DNA from: JAFARZ01 sp035651595
GTDB lineage: Bacteria > Actinomycetota > Actinomycetes > Streptosporangiales > Streptosporangiaceae
NCBI GenBank assembly: GCA_035651595.1
Contig: DASRFJ010000100.1
Span: 1-44,975, forward strand
Reading direction: 5' to 3'
Length of the DNA: 44,975 nucleotides
Shown one piece after another: positions 23,846 to 32,096 of this stretch; within the stretch, counting starts at the first letter, position 1, and every line of letters begins with the position of its first letter. The notes under the pieces are model-generated. The model did not search any database. It saw only the letters and a list, made by a program, of their open reading frames with translations, and was not told the DNA's origin. Both the position numbers and the translations under genes were made by a program.

Positions 23846-24799
23846 ATGACGCGATTCGGCTACTTCCTGTCGTCCGAGGAATACGATCCGGCCAGCCTCA
23901 TCGCACAGGCCAAGCTGGCGGAGCAGGCAGGCTTCGAGGCGCTGTGGATATCGGATCATTTCCACCCGTGGCTGGACGAACAGGGCGAGTCGACCTTCGT
24001 CTGGTCCATGATCGGCGCGCTGTCGCAGGTCACCGATCTGCCGATCACCACCGCCGTGACGTGCCCGACCACCCGGATCCACCCGGCCATCATCGCCCAG
24101 GCGGCCGCCACCGCCGGGCTGCTCACCGGCAGCCGGTTCAATCTCGGCCTGGGCACCGGCGAGGCGCTGAACGAGCACATCACCGGCGCGAAATGGCCGG
24201 GCGCGACCGAGCGCAGGGAAATGCTCGAAGAGGCCATCACGATCATCGCCCAGCTCTTCACCGGCGAGCAGCTCACCCACCGCGGCACCCACTACACGGT
24301 GGATACCGCCCGGCTCTACTCGGTGCCGTCCCAGCCGCCGCCGATCTACGTGTCCGGGTTCGGCGAGCATTCCGCCCGCCTCGCCGCGCGAGTCGCCGAC
24401 GGCTACATCTGCATGGGCCCGAAGGCCGATCTGATCAAGCTGTACCGGGATCAGGGCGGCGGCGACCGTCCGGTGCAGGGCGCCATCAAGGTTTGCTGGG
24501 CCCCCGACAACGCCCAAGCAAGACGCACCATGCACCGCCTGTGGCCGACCGACGCGATCCCCGGGGAGTCCGCGCAGCTGCTCCCGCTGCCACGGCATTT
24601 CGAACAGCTCGCCCAGGTCGTTACCGAAGACATGATCGAGGCGCCCTGCGGACCCGACCCGGAGCCCTACATAGCAGCCATCCAGGCATATCAGGAGGCC
24701 GGCTTCGACGAGGTGTACCTCGGGCAGGTCGGCGGCGAATTCGCCGGCGCGTTCGAGTTCTTCGCCACCCAGGTGCTGCCGCGGGTACGGGGGAACTGA
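23846..24799 (+). CDS. LLM-class F420-dependent oxidoreductase
   Basis: 317 residues of the luciferase-like (beta/alpha)8 family: LAEQAGFEALWISDHFHPWL, a GLGTGEALNEHI motif and IYVSGFGEHSARLAARVADGYI are characteristic of the F420-dependent group close to glucose-6-phosphate dehydrogenase FGD and TIGR03557. The F420-type reaction and its substrate are inferred from the family. It begins 9 bases after the DUF3040-like gene and is followed directly, with no gap, by the FAD/Fe-S dehydrogenase, so the two redox enzymes are likely co-transcribed. Confidence 0.85.
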   Translation: MTRFGYFLSSEEYDPASLIAQAKLAEQAGFEALWISDHFHPWLDEQGESTFVWSMIGALSQVTDLPITTAVTCPTTRIHPAIIAQAAATAGLLTGSRFNLGLGTGEALNEHITGAKWPGATERREMLEEAITIIAQLFTGEQLTHRGTHYTVDTARLYSVPSQPPPIYVSGFGEHSARLAARVADGYICMGPKADLIKLYRDQGGGDRPVQGAIKVCWAPDNAQARRTMHRLWPTDAIPGESAQLLPLPRHFEQLAQVVTEDMIEAPCGPDPEPYIAAIQAYQEAGFDEVYLGQVGGEFAGAFEFFATQVLPRVRGN

Positions 24800-27715
24800 A
24801 TGGACACCGGCAAGCTGCACCAGGCGCTGACCGAGGTGGTCGACGGCGAGGTCCGCTTCGACAACGGTTCCCGTGGCGCCTACGCGCAGGACGCGTCCAA
24901 CTACCGGCAGCCCCCGATCGGCGTGGTCGTGCCGAAGACCCCGGACGCCGCCGAACACGCCGTGAAAGTCTGCCGCGAGTTCAACGCCCCCGTGCTGTCC
25001 CGTGGCGGCGGCACCAGCCTGGCCGGCCAGTGCTGCAACGAGGCCGTGGTCATCGACTGGACGAAGTACTGCCACCAGGTCATCAGCACCGATCCGGGCG
25101 GCCGCAGCGTCACCGTGCAGCCCGGCATCGCGCTCGACAAGGTCAACGACGCGGTGAAGAAGTACGGCCTGATGGTCGGGCCCAAGCCGTCCACCCACGT
25201 CAGCTGCACGATCGGCGGCATGATCGGCAACAACTCGTGCGGCTCGACCGCGCAGGCGTACGGCAAGATGGCCGACTCCGTCCGGCGCCTGGAGATCCTC
25301 ACCTACGACGGACTGCGCACCTGGGTGGGCGCCACGACCGATGTCGACCTCATGCACATCGCGGACCGCCAAGGCCGCGAAGCGGAGCTGTACCAGGGCC
25401 TCAAGCGGATCCGCGACACCTATCTGGGTCAGATCAGGACCGGCTACCCGGACATCCCGCGCCGGGTCTCCGGCTACAACCTGGACCATCTGCTCCCGGA
25501 AAAGGGCTTCCATGTGGCGCGCGCCCTCACCGGCAGCGAGTCCACGCTGGTCACCGTGCTGGCCGCGGAGATCTCCCTGGTCGAGATCCCGAAGCACCGC
25601 ACGCTGGTCGTGCTCGGGTACCCGGACATCGCCGAGGCCGGTGATGTGGTCCCCCTCGTCACGCAGCACGATCCCCTCGCGGTAGAGGGCCTGGACGACA
25701 TCCTGATCTCGCTGGAACGCGAGGAGCACCTGGGCGGGGAAGCAATCGACAAGCTCCCGGAGGGCTCCGGCTGGCTGATGATCCAGTTCGGCGGCGACAC
25801 CGAGCAGGAGGCCGAGGACCGCGCCCACGCCCTCCTCGCGGCGGTCCAGGCCGACGGCGACCACCCGAAGCCGCACGTGGCGTACATCGAGGACCCGGCG
25901 GTCGAGGACAACCTGTGGACCGTGCGGGAGCTGGGCCTGGGCGCCACCGCGTACCCGCCGGGCAAGCACGAGACCCACGAGGGGTGGGAGGACGCGGCGG
26001 TCCCGCCGGACCGGCTCGGCGACTACCTGCGGGACTTCCGTATCCTGCTGACCCGCCACGACTACCACAGCGCCTCGCTGTACGGCCACTTCGGCCAGGG
26101 CTGCGTGCACACCCGCATCCCGTTCGAGCTGCGCACCCCGCAGGGCATCGCGAACTACCGGTCGTTCGCCGAGGACGCCGCCGACCTGGTCGTCGCGTAC
26201 GGCGGTTCGCTGTCCGGCGAGCATGGCGACGGACAATCCAGGGGCGAGCTTCTGCCGAAGATGTTCGGCCCGGATCTCATACGGGCGTTCGGAGAATTCA
26301 AAGCCCTGTTCGATCCGGGCAACAGGATGAACCCCGGCAAGGTTGTCGACCCGTACCGGCTCGACGAGAACCTGACGCTGCGCGGCTGGAACCCGCCCGT
26401 GCCGCGCACGTTCTTCCAGTACCCCGACGACAACGGCTCGTTCTCCAACGCCGCGTCCCGCTGCGTCGGCGTCGGCAAGTGCCGCGGCGACGAGGGCGGC
26501 GTGATGTGCCCGAGCTACCGGGTCACCCGCGAGGAGGAGCACTCCACCCGCGGCCGGGCCCGGCTGCTGATGGAGATGGTCCGCGGCGACGTGGTCACCG
26601 GAGGCTGGCAGTCGGAAGAGGTGCGCGACGCGCTCGACCTGTGCCTGGCCTGCAAGGGCTGCAAGAAGGAATGCCCGGTCGACGTGGACATGGCGACCTA
26701 CAAGGCCGAGTTCCTCGCCCACCACTACGCCGGCCGGCTCCGCCCGGCCGCCCATTACACGATGGGCTGGCTGCCGCTTATGTCGCGGCTGGTGACGGCG
26801 GTCCCCGGGCTGCCGTCGGTCGTCAATGCCGGCGCGCATACTCCGCTTCTCTCGAATCTGGCCAAACGAGCTGGCGGAATCGCCAGGGAACGGGAAATAC
26901 CTCGTTTCGCGAGGCAGCGGTTCAGCCAGTGGTACGCCCGCCGCGGAGCGCGGGTCCCCGACGGCAAGCGGGTCATCCTGTGGCCGGACACGTTCAGCAA
27001 CAACTTCCATCCCGACGTGGCGAAGGCGGCGGTCGCCGTCCTGGAACGCGCCGGCTACCGGGTGGAGGTGCCCGGCAAGCCGCTGTGCTGCGGGCTCACC
27101 TGGATCTCCACCGGCCAGCTCGGCGTCGCGTCCCGGGTGCTGCGCCGGACGATCAGGCACCTGCTCCCGTCGCTGCGCGCCGGGGTACCGCTCGTGGTCC
27201 TGGAGCCGAGCTGCGCCGCGGTGTTCCGCTCGGACGCTACCGAACTGCTCGGCTCCGACCAGGCCCGCCTGCTCGCGTCCCGGACCAAGACGCTGGCCGA
27301 ACTGCTGACCGAGGCGGCCTGGGCGCCACGCGGCCTGCTCACCGACCTGTCCGGCAGCACTCCGGTCCGCGCCATCGCCCAGGTGCACTGCCACCAGCAC
27401 GCCGTGCTGGGCTTCGGCCCGGATCAGGAGCTGCTCAAGCGCTGCGGCGTGGACGTGGCGGTGCTCGATACTGGCTGCTGTGGCCTGGCCGGGAACTTCG
27501 GCTTCGAGCGCGGGCACTACGAGGTGTCCGCGGCCTGCGCGGAACAAGGCCTATGGCCCGCGGCCCGCGCCGCGGAGCAGGACACCGTGCTGCTTGCCGA
27601 CGGCTTCTCCTGCCGCACCCAGCTCGAAGCCGGCCGAACCGGACACGAGGGCCTGCACCTGGCTCAGCTACTCGACCGCGTCACCGCACCGAGCAGTTCT
27701 CCGTCCGGGACGTGA
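24800..27715 (+). CDS. FAD-linked oxidase / Fe-S / CCG-domain dehydrogenase (D-lactate or glycolate type)
   Basis: 971 residues. Domains in order: FAD-binding_4 (about 40-190; SRGGGTSLAGQCCNEAVVID, CTIGGMIGNNSCGS), FAD-linked oxidase C-terminal (about 230-530; SLYGHFGQGCVHTRI, GSLSGEHGDGQSRGELLPKM), two Fe-S sites (C555, C561, C570 with MCPSYR; and C615, C618, C621, C625 in CLACKGCKKECP), then two CCG segments (LCCGLTW and DTGCCGLAGNFGFE) of the heterodisulfide-reductase kind. Such single-chain proteins oxidise 2-hydroxy acids and pass electrons to a membrane carrier; D-lactate is a common substrate. The ATG follows the previous stop directly. The last 52 bases overlap the convergent UGPase gene. 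Confidence 0.87.
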   Translation: MDTGKLHQALTEVVDGEVRFDNGSRGAYAQDASNYRQPPIGVVVPKTPDAAEHAVKVCREFNAPVLSRGGGTSLAGQCCNEAVVIDWTKYCHQVISTDPGGRSVTVQPGIALDKVNDAVKKYGLMVGPKPSTHVSCTIGGMIGNNSCGSTAQAYGKMADSVRRLEILTYDGLRTWVGATTDVDLMHIADRQGREAELYQGLKRIRDTYLGQIRTGYPDIPRRVSGYNLDHLLPEKGFHVARALTGSESTLVTVLAAEISLVEIPKHRTLVVLGYPDIAEAGDVVPLVTQHDPLAVEGLDDILISLEREEHLGGEAIDKLPEGSGWLMIQFGGDTEQEAEDRAHALLAAVQADGDHPKPHVAYIEDPAVEDNLWTVRELGLGATAYPPGKHETHEGWEDAAVPPDRLGDYLRDFRILLTRHDYHSASLYGHFGQGCVHTRIPFELRTPQGIANYRSFAEDAADLVVAYGGSLSGEHGDGQSRGELLPKMFGPDLIRAFGEFKALFDPGNRMNPGKVVDPYRLDENLTLRGWNPPVPRTFFQYPDDNGSFSNAASRCVGVGKCRGDEGGVMCPSYRVTREEEHSTRGRARLLMEMVRGDVVTGGWQSEEVRDALDLCLACKGCKKECPVDVDMATYKAEFLAHHYAGRLRPAAHYTMGWLPLMSRLVTAVPGLPSVVNAGAHTPLLSNLAKRAGGIAREREIPRFARQRFSQWYARRGARVPDGKRVILWPDTFSNNFHPDVAKAAVAVLERAGYRVEVPGKPLCCGLTWISTGQLGVASRVLRRTIRHLLPSLRAGVPLVVLEPSCAAVFRSDATELLGSDQARLLASRTKTLAELLTEAAWAPRGLLTDLSGSTPVRAIAQVHCHQHAVLGFGPDQELLKRCGVDVAVLDTGCCGLAGNFGFERGHYEVSAACAEQGLWPAARAAEQDTVLLADGFSCRTQLEAGRTGHEGLHLAQLLDRVTAPSSSPSGT

Positions 27716-29055
27716 CGTGGCCCGGTCAGCCGCACCTGGCCGACGGCCACCACGTCCGCGCCGAACGTGACGTCGCCGTCGACCTCGAACCGGCGGCAGC
27801 GGCGCAGCGACGGTGCCCCGGCGGGGAACCGCTGCTCGAAGTCGGGCAGCAGCCGGTAGTAGCGCTTGTCCAGCGTGACGACCGGCTGCTCGCCGTCGAA
27901 GCTGGGTCGCAGCTGCCCGTCGCCGGTCAGCTCGTAGGCGTCGGAGCGCACGACGAGCAGGTCGTCCGTGGTTTTCACCGGGGCGAACCGCGAGCGGGGA
28001 ACACCGATCGCCCGGGCGCCAGGGATCGAGCCGATCGCCGCGCCCATCGCGGACTCGAGCTGGATCACCGGGGTGCTTTCCGGATCGCGCGGGTCGGCGG
28101 TCTTGCGGTTCACGATCAGCGGCAGGTCCGGCGCCGCCGGATCGGTCGCTTGCAGGTCCCGGAGCGCGCGCAGGTCGATCCAGATGTTGTTGGTGTTGTA
28201 CCAGCGCCAGCGTCCGACATCGGTGAACGAGGCATCGCCGTCGGGCACCTGCGCTGTTTCCCGCAGCACCAGCCGGCCCTGGTAACGGGCGAGGTGGCCG
28301 CCCTTCCGGTCGGCCGCCGTGCCGCGCACCGCCTCCAGGGCGAACGGGACCTGCTCCGCGGCCAGCCATGCCGCGATCCGCACGTCGGCGAGTGCCCCGA
28401 GATTGTCGGAGTTGGAGATGAAGGCGTAGCGCATCCCCGCGCCGAGCAAGGTATCGAGCAGGCCGGACGCCGCCAGCGCCGGATAGATGTCACCGTGGCC
28501 GGGTGGGCACCACTCCAGCTCCGGGTCGGGTGGCCACCACACCGGCTGGAAGTCGCGGGCGCAGATCCTGGGCTCCCTGCTCTGCAGGAAGTCCGGCGGT
28601 ATGCCGGGCACGCCAAGGCCGTCGTAGCGGGCCAGAACCTCGAGGGAGGGGTCGCGGGTGATCGCGGAATTCATCAGCACGAGCGGCAGCCGGGCGCCAT
28701 GGCGACCACGCAGTGCCAGCACCTGCCTGGCCAGGATGTCGAGGAAGTTAGCCCCCGGCTTGACCTGGAGCAGCGACTTAGGCCCGGACAGGCCCATGCT
28801 CGTCCCCAGCCCGCCGTTGAGCTTGACGATCACGAGCCGGTCCAGCACGTCGCGGGCCTGAGCGGGCGCCGGCTCGGGCAGCTGGTCCAGGTCCGGCAGG
28901 TCCGCGACCGGCTCCAGCACTTCGCTGGGCAGCAGCCCGGCCTGCTGCTCGCCAAGCTGACGCAGGCGCCGCCGTAGCGCGGCAAGTTCGGCGCCGTGCA
29001 CGCCCCCGGCCTCGGCCTTGGCCAGCACGGCTGCCACGTAGCCAGGCGTGTTCAT
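27664..29055 (-). CDS. UTP-glucose-1-phosphate uridylyltransferase, eukaryotic (UDPGP) type
   Basis: 463 residues of the UDPGP family, unlike the short bacterial GalU. Visible motifs: VKLNGGLGTSMGLSGPKSLL (about 77-96, nucleotide and phosphate loop), PGHGDIYPAL, FISNSDNLGAL (metal-binding Asp), YNTNNIWIDL and a C-terminal left-handed helix part (FEVDGDVTFGADVVAVGQVR). It makes UDP-glucose from UTP and glucose-1-phosphate. The start overlaps the stop of the trehalose-phosphate synthase gene (ATGA), so it supplies the donor for that enzyme. Its 3' end overlaps the convergent dehydrogenase gene by 52 bases of coding sequence in both. Confidence 0.88.
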   Translation of the reverse strand: MNTPGYVAAVLAKAEAGGVHGAELAALRRRLRQLGEQQAGLLPSEVLEPVADLPDLDQLPEPAPAQARDVLDRLVIVKLNGGLGTSMGLSGPKSLLQVKPGANFLDILARQVLALRGRHGARLPLVLMNSAITRDPSLEVLARYDGLGVPGIPPDFLQSREPRICARDFQPVWWPPDPELEWCPPGHGDIYPALAASGLLDTLLGAGMRYAFISNSDNLGALADVRIAAWLAAEQVPFALEAVRGTAADRKGGHLARYQGRLVLRETAQVPDGDASFTDVGRWRWYNTNNIWIDLRALRDLQATDPAAPDLPLIVNRKTADPRDPESTPVIQLESAMGAAIGSIPGARAIGVPRSRFAPVKTTDDLLVVRSDAYELTGDGQLRPSFDGEQPVVTLDKRYYRLLPDFEQRFPAGAPSLRRCRRFEVDGDVTFGADVVAVGQVRLTGPRHVPDGELLGAVTRSSS

Positions 29056-30443
29056 GGCCGGGCACTCCGATCCAGCGTGTCGAGAAAACTCGCCGCCCAG
29101 TCGGCCACGTCGTGGCCGAACACGCGGCGCCGCATCGCACGCATCCGGCGCCTGGCCTCGGCGGGGCCGATGGTCGCGGCGCGGACGATCGTGTCCTTGA
29201 GCCCCTCGATGTCGTGCGGGTTCACGAGGAAGGCGCCGGCCAGCTCGTCGGCCGCCCCGGTGAACTCACTCAGCACAAGCGCGCCGCTCTCGCCGTTACG
29301 GCACGCGACGTACTCCTTGGCCACCAGGTTCATGCCGTCCCGCAGCGGGGTCACCAGCATCACGTCGGCCGCCAGGTACAGCGCGGCCATCTCCTCGCGC
29401 GGATATGACTGGTGCAGGTAGTGGACCGGCGCGTAGCCGACCTCGCCGTGCTGGCCGTTGATCCGGCCGACCATCACCTCGACCTCGTCGCGCAGTGTCT
29501 GATACGCCTCGACCCGTTCCCGGCTCGGGCTGGCCACCTGGATCAGCACGGCCTCGGAGCCGAGGCGCTCCTCGGCGGCCAGCTCACCGTAGGCCCGCAG
29601 CCGGTGCAGGATGCCCTTGGTGTAGTCCAGCCGGTCCACGCCCAGCAGCACGAGCGCGGGCTCACCGAGAGCTGCCCGGATCTCCTTGGAGCGCTTTACG
29701 ACATCGTCGCGCCGGGCGATTTCCGCTATGCCCCGCGCGTCGACCGAGATCGGGAACGCCGCGGCCTGGATTTCCCGCCCCCCGGCCCGCACGGCGGTCC
29801 CCCTGGTGGTCACGTCGGCCGCCCTGCGGCAGGCCCGCAGGAAGTTCGCCGCGTCCCCGCGGCGCTGGAACCCCAGCAGGTCGGCGCCGAGCAGGCCCTC
29901 CACGACCCGGCGGCGCCAGGGGAGCTGGGCGAATATCTCGTAGCAGGGGAACGGAATATGGGTGAAGAAGCCGATCCGCACGTCGTCCCGCTGCTCGCGG
30001 AGCATCTGCGGTACCAGCTGGAGCTGGTAGTCGTGCACCCACACGGTCGCTCCCGGCGCCGCCTGCTCGGCGGCGACCTGGGCGAAGCGCCGGTTGACGG
30101 TCACGTACGTCTCCCACCACCCGCGGCGGAAGTGCGGCGTCGCGATCACGTCGTGGTAGAGCGGCCACAGCGTGGCATTGCAGAAGCCTTCGTAGAAGCG
30201 CCGGACCTCGGTCTCGGACAGGCCGAGGCCGACCAGGTGCATGCCGCCCGCGTCGAATTCCCCCGGGGCCGGCCCCGCGTCGCCCGACCAGCCGATCCAC
30301 ACGCCGCCCGCCTCGCGCATCACCGGCTCGAGCGCGGTGACCAGCCCGCCCGGGCTCGGCCGCCACTCCTGCCCGCCGTCCGGGCTCTGCACCCGGTCCA
30401 CCGGCAGCCGGCTAGCCACCACCACGAAATCGTGCGTGGCCAT
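29052..30443 (-). CDS. otsA: Alpha,alpha-trehalose-phosphate synthase
   Basis: 463 residues of glycosyltransferase family 20. Motifs: VVVASRLPVDR and the sugar-phosphate loop PSPGGLVTAL, WVHDYQLQLVPQMLR, HIPFPCYEIF, GVDRLDYTKGI and LVTPLRDGMNLVAKEYVACR. It joins UDP-glucose (or another NDP-glucose) to glucose-6-phosphate giving trehalose-6-phosphate, for osmotic and desiccation protection. The ATG at 30443 has AAGGGAG 5-11 bases upstream; the frame extends 26 codons further but without a better start. It is coupled to UGPase. No phosphatase (OtsB) gene is in this operon. Confidence 0.92.
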   Translation of the reverse strand: MATHDFVVVASRLPVDRVQSPDGGQEWRPSPGGLVTALEPVMREAGGVWIGWSGDAGPAPGEFDAGGMHLVGLGLSETEVRRFYEGFCNATLWPLYHDVIATPHFRRGWWETYVTVNRRFAQVAAEQAAPGATVWVHDYQLQLVPQMLREQRDDVRIGFFTHIPFPCYEIFAQLPWRRRVVEGLLGADLLGFQRRGDAANFLRACRRAADVTTRGTAVRAGGREIQAAAFPISVDARGIAEIARRDDVVKRSKEIRAALGEPALVLLGVDRLDYTKGILHRLRAYGELAAEERLGSEAVLIQVASPSRERVEAYQTLRDEVEVMVGRINGQHGEVGYAPVHYLHQSYPREEMAALYLAADVMLVTPLRDGMNLVAKEYVACRNGESGALVLSEFTGAADELAGAFLVNPHDIEGLKDTIVRAATIGPAEARRRMRAMRRRVFGHDVADWAASFLDTLDRSARP

Positions 30444-30489
30444 GAGCACTCCCTTTGTCGTAATGGGTCGAAATGGCAAGGCAGTCTTG

Positions 30490-30512
30490 CTACCCGCACC
30501 AGGACGGGTAAC
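30490..30512 (-). promoter_or_regulatory. Weak sigmaB-like promoter candidate for otsA
   Basis: On the minus strand GTTA (30512-30509), 13 bp and GGGTAG (30495-30490) resemble the general-stress promoter GTTT-N14-16-GGGTAT, with a slightly short spacer; the -10 lies 46 bases before the ATG. The same bases form the inverted repeat TACCCG/CGGGTA, so the match could be accidental. Confidence 0.3.
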
Positions 30513-30560
30513 ACCCGGCATGCGACCAACCGAACGTAACCGACGTCGCGGGCGCCCGCC

Positions 30561-30606
30561 GTGCCGGCTGCCGGCGGTGCCGGCTGCCGGCGGTGCCGGC
30601 TACCGG
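30561..30606. repeat. 16-bp tandem repeat upstream of otsA
   Basis: Nearly three units of GTGCCGGCTGCCGGCG stand head to tail. The 766-base gap between otsA and the SDR at 31210 holds, in order, a possible otsA promoter, this array, a 47-bp palindrome (30691-30737), 82-bp repeat copy 3 (30808-30889) with its flank, and a sigmaB-like promoter (31149-31172). No gene was seen in it. Confidence 0.7.
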
Positions 30607-30690
30607 CTGCGCCTGCCGAAATATCCGGTTTGTCGCAGCATGCCGTGCTCTTCCGCGGCGTGCGGTGCGGCCGGGAGGCGATCCGGAATG

Positions 30691-30737
30691 ATTGCGGACA
30701 CTTAACCCCCCGGATCGGAAGGGTAACTGTCCGCAAT
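30691..30737. repeat. 47-bp imperfect palindrome
   Basis: ATTGCGGACA (30691-30700) and TGTCCGCAAT (30728-30737) are perfect 10-bp inverted repeats; pairing continues inward (CTTAACCC against GGGTAAC) with one extra base. It lies 70 bp before 82-bp repeat copy 3 and has a similar plan (a GTTAACC-like inner arm) but different sequence, so it may be a second palindromic family or a diverged one. Confidence 0.65.
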
Positions 30738-30807
30738 AACCTGGCCCGGTCCGCCGGCCGCCCGGCGGGGTCGGCGGAGGGCTTCGATGGGCGGGGACGG
30801 CCCCGGT

Positions 30808-30889
30808 AACGTGGTGTTTTTGCCCTTCGTGGTAACGCGGCCCTCGCGTGCGGGGGTTGATCCTCCACGAAGGGGAAATCGTCCACGTT
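30808..30889. repeat. 82-bp palindromic intergenic repeat, copy 3
   Basis: Ends AACGTGGT and TCCACGTT as in copies 1 and 2, same length; inner arms CCCTTCGTGG and CCACGAAGGGG pair well. With copies at 10851 and 18547 this makes three in 45 kb, all in gaps between genes. Confidence 0.8.
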
Positions 30890-30956
30890 GCTGACGGGCC
30901 TGCCGGTGTGCTCGTGTCCCGTTAGCCGCACAGTGCACTCCAGGCACAGACTGCGC
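30890..30956. repeat. Conserved flank of 82-bp repeat copy 3
   Basis: Counterpart of 18629-18695. Shared words include GCTCGT-TCCCG and the identical CGCACAGTGCACTCCAG (30927-30943) followed by CACAGAC. The repeat unit of copies 2 and 3 is therefore at least 149 bp, longer than the palindrome alone. Confidence 0.65.
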
Positions 30957-31148
30957 ACCGCCGGCCGCGCGGCAATCGCGGTCGGGCGGCCCCCTGTCCG
31001 GACACTGCTGGCTAATTCGCGGCAGCGCACGCTGACACGGTCTAGTGGGCTCATTTGCGCAATTGACACGTTGGGGGCGGCCGGCGAGAACCGAACCGGA
31101 CATTTCGGCATGAACGGCGTGGTGCGCCGGGGCCTGCCCGCCACGCGG

Positions 31149-31172
31149 GTTAACCGGCGGCCGCTGGGGTAG
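31149..31172 (+). promoter_or_regulatory. sigmaB-like promoter of the SDR-aldehyde oxidoreductase operon
   Basis: GTTA (31149-31152), 14 bp, GGGTAG (31167-31172): a good match to the actinobacterial general-stress consensus GTTT-N14-16-GGGTAT. The predicted start is near 31180, 30 bases before the SDR GTG at 31210, which itself has GGGGAAGG upstream. The SDR belongs to a family known as general stress proteins, which supports the call. Confidence 0.45.
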
Positions 31173-31209
31173 CCGCATTTTTCTGCCGGACGATAGAAGG
31201 GGAAGGCTC

Positions 31210-32085
31210 GTGAGCAGCACACCGTCAGCGAAGCAACCGCCGCCCGCCCAGGAGCAGCAGTATCCGGGCCGGACCGGCGACATGGACCCGAAGCCTCGCG
31301 ACGAGATGCGCGACTACCAGGGGAGCGGCCTGCTCGCTGGCCAGCGAGCGCTGGTGACCGGGGGCGACTCGGGCATCGGCCGGGCCGTAGCGGTCGCGTT
31401 CGCCAAGGAAGGCGCGGACGTCGCGATCGGCTACCTGTCGGAGATAGAGGACGAGGACGCGTCGCACACCGCCGAACTGGTCCGGGCGGCCGGGCAGCAG
31501 TGCACGACGATCAGGGCGGACCTGGCCGAGGAGGAGAACTGCCAGGCCGTGGTCGACCGCACGGTGCACGAACTCGGCGGGCTTGACGTGCTCGTCAACA
31601 ACATCGCCACCCAGAACCCGGTCGGTGATCTCACCGAACTGACCGCGGAACAGCTCGAGCGCACGTTCCGGGTCAACATCATCAGCTACTTCCTGACCAC
31701 CAGGGCGGCCCTGGGGTACCTGCCGGATGGCGGTTCGATCATCAACACCTCGTCGATCAACGGCCTGCGCGGCAACAAGACGCTGATCGACTACGCGGCC
31801 ACCAAGGGCGCCGTGCTGGCGTTCACGTATTCGCTCGCTCAGGCCCTGCAGGACCGGGGCATCCGGGTGAACTGCGTCGCGCCCGGGCCGGTGTGGACTC
31901 CGCTGATCCCGTCGACGTTCGAGAGCGGCAAGGTGGGCTCGTTCGGCCAGCAGGTCCCGATGTCCCGGGCCGCGCAACCGGACGAGATCGCCCCGTCCTA
32001 CGTGTTCTTCGCGAGCGGTCGCCTGTCCAGCTACTACACCGGCGAGGTGCTCGCGCCCATCGGCGGCGAGACGCTGCCCGGCTGA
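31210..32085 (+). CDS. SDR oxidoreductase of the general-stress-protein type (YghA-like)
   Basis: 291 residues. The lead PGRTGDMDPKPRDEMRDYQG before the Rossmann fold is typical of YghA/GSP39-type SDRs. Then VTGGDSGIG (NAD(P) loop), VNNIATQ, the catalytic SSINGL segment, YAATKGAV and VAPGPVWTPLIPSTF. The substrate is unknown; relatives are induced by salt, heat or oxidative stress. Only 11 bases separate it from the aldehyde oxidoreductase genes, so it is probably the first gene of a four-gene operon: an SDR acting on alcohols/aldehydes and an oxidase removing aldehydes would fit together. Confidence 0.85.
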   Translation: MSSTPSAKQPPPAQEQQYPGRTGDMDPKPRDEMRDYQGSGLLAGQRALVTGGDSGIGRAVAVAFAKEGADVAIGYLSEIEDEDASHTAELVRAAGQQCTTIRADLAEEENCQAVVDRTVHELGGLDVLVNNIATQNPVGDLTELTAEQLERTFRVNIISYFLTTRAALGYLPDGGSIINTSSINGLRGNKTLIDYAATKGAVLAFTYSLAQALQDRGIRVNCVAPGPVWTPLIPSTFESGKVGSFGQQVPMSRAAQPDEIAPSYVFFASGRLSSYYTGEVLAPIGGETLPG

Positions 32086-32096
32086 GGAGGCAGGCC

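Noticed and set aside
23795..27547. A minus-strand open frame of 1250 codons
   Set aside because: It lies antisense to the LLM oxidoreductase and FAD/Fe-S dehydrogenase, which have clear family motifs; its translation is Arg/Gly/His/Val-rich without motifs, the usual shadow in very GC-rich genes.
25915..28977. A plus-strand open frame of 1020 codons
   Set aside because: It is an alternate frame of the dehydrogenase and then antisense to UGPase; low-complexity Arg/Pro/Gly/Ala translation and no family resemblance.
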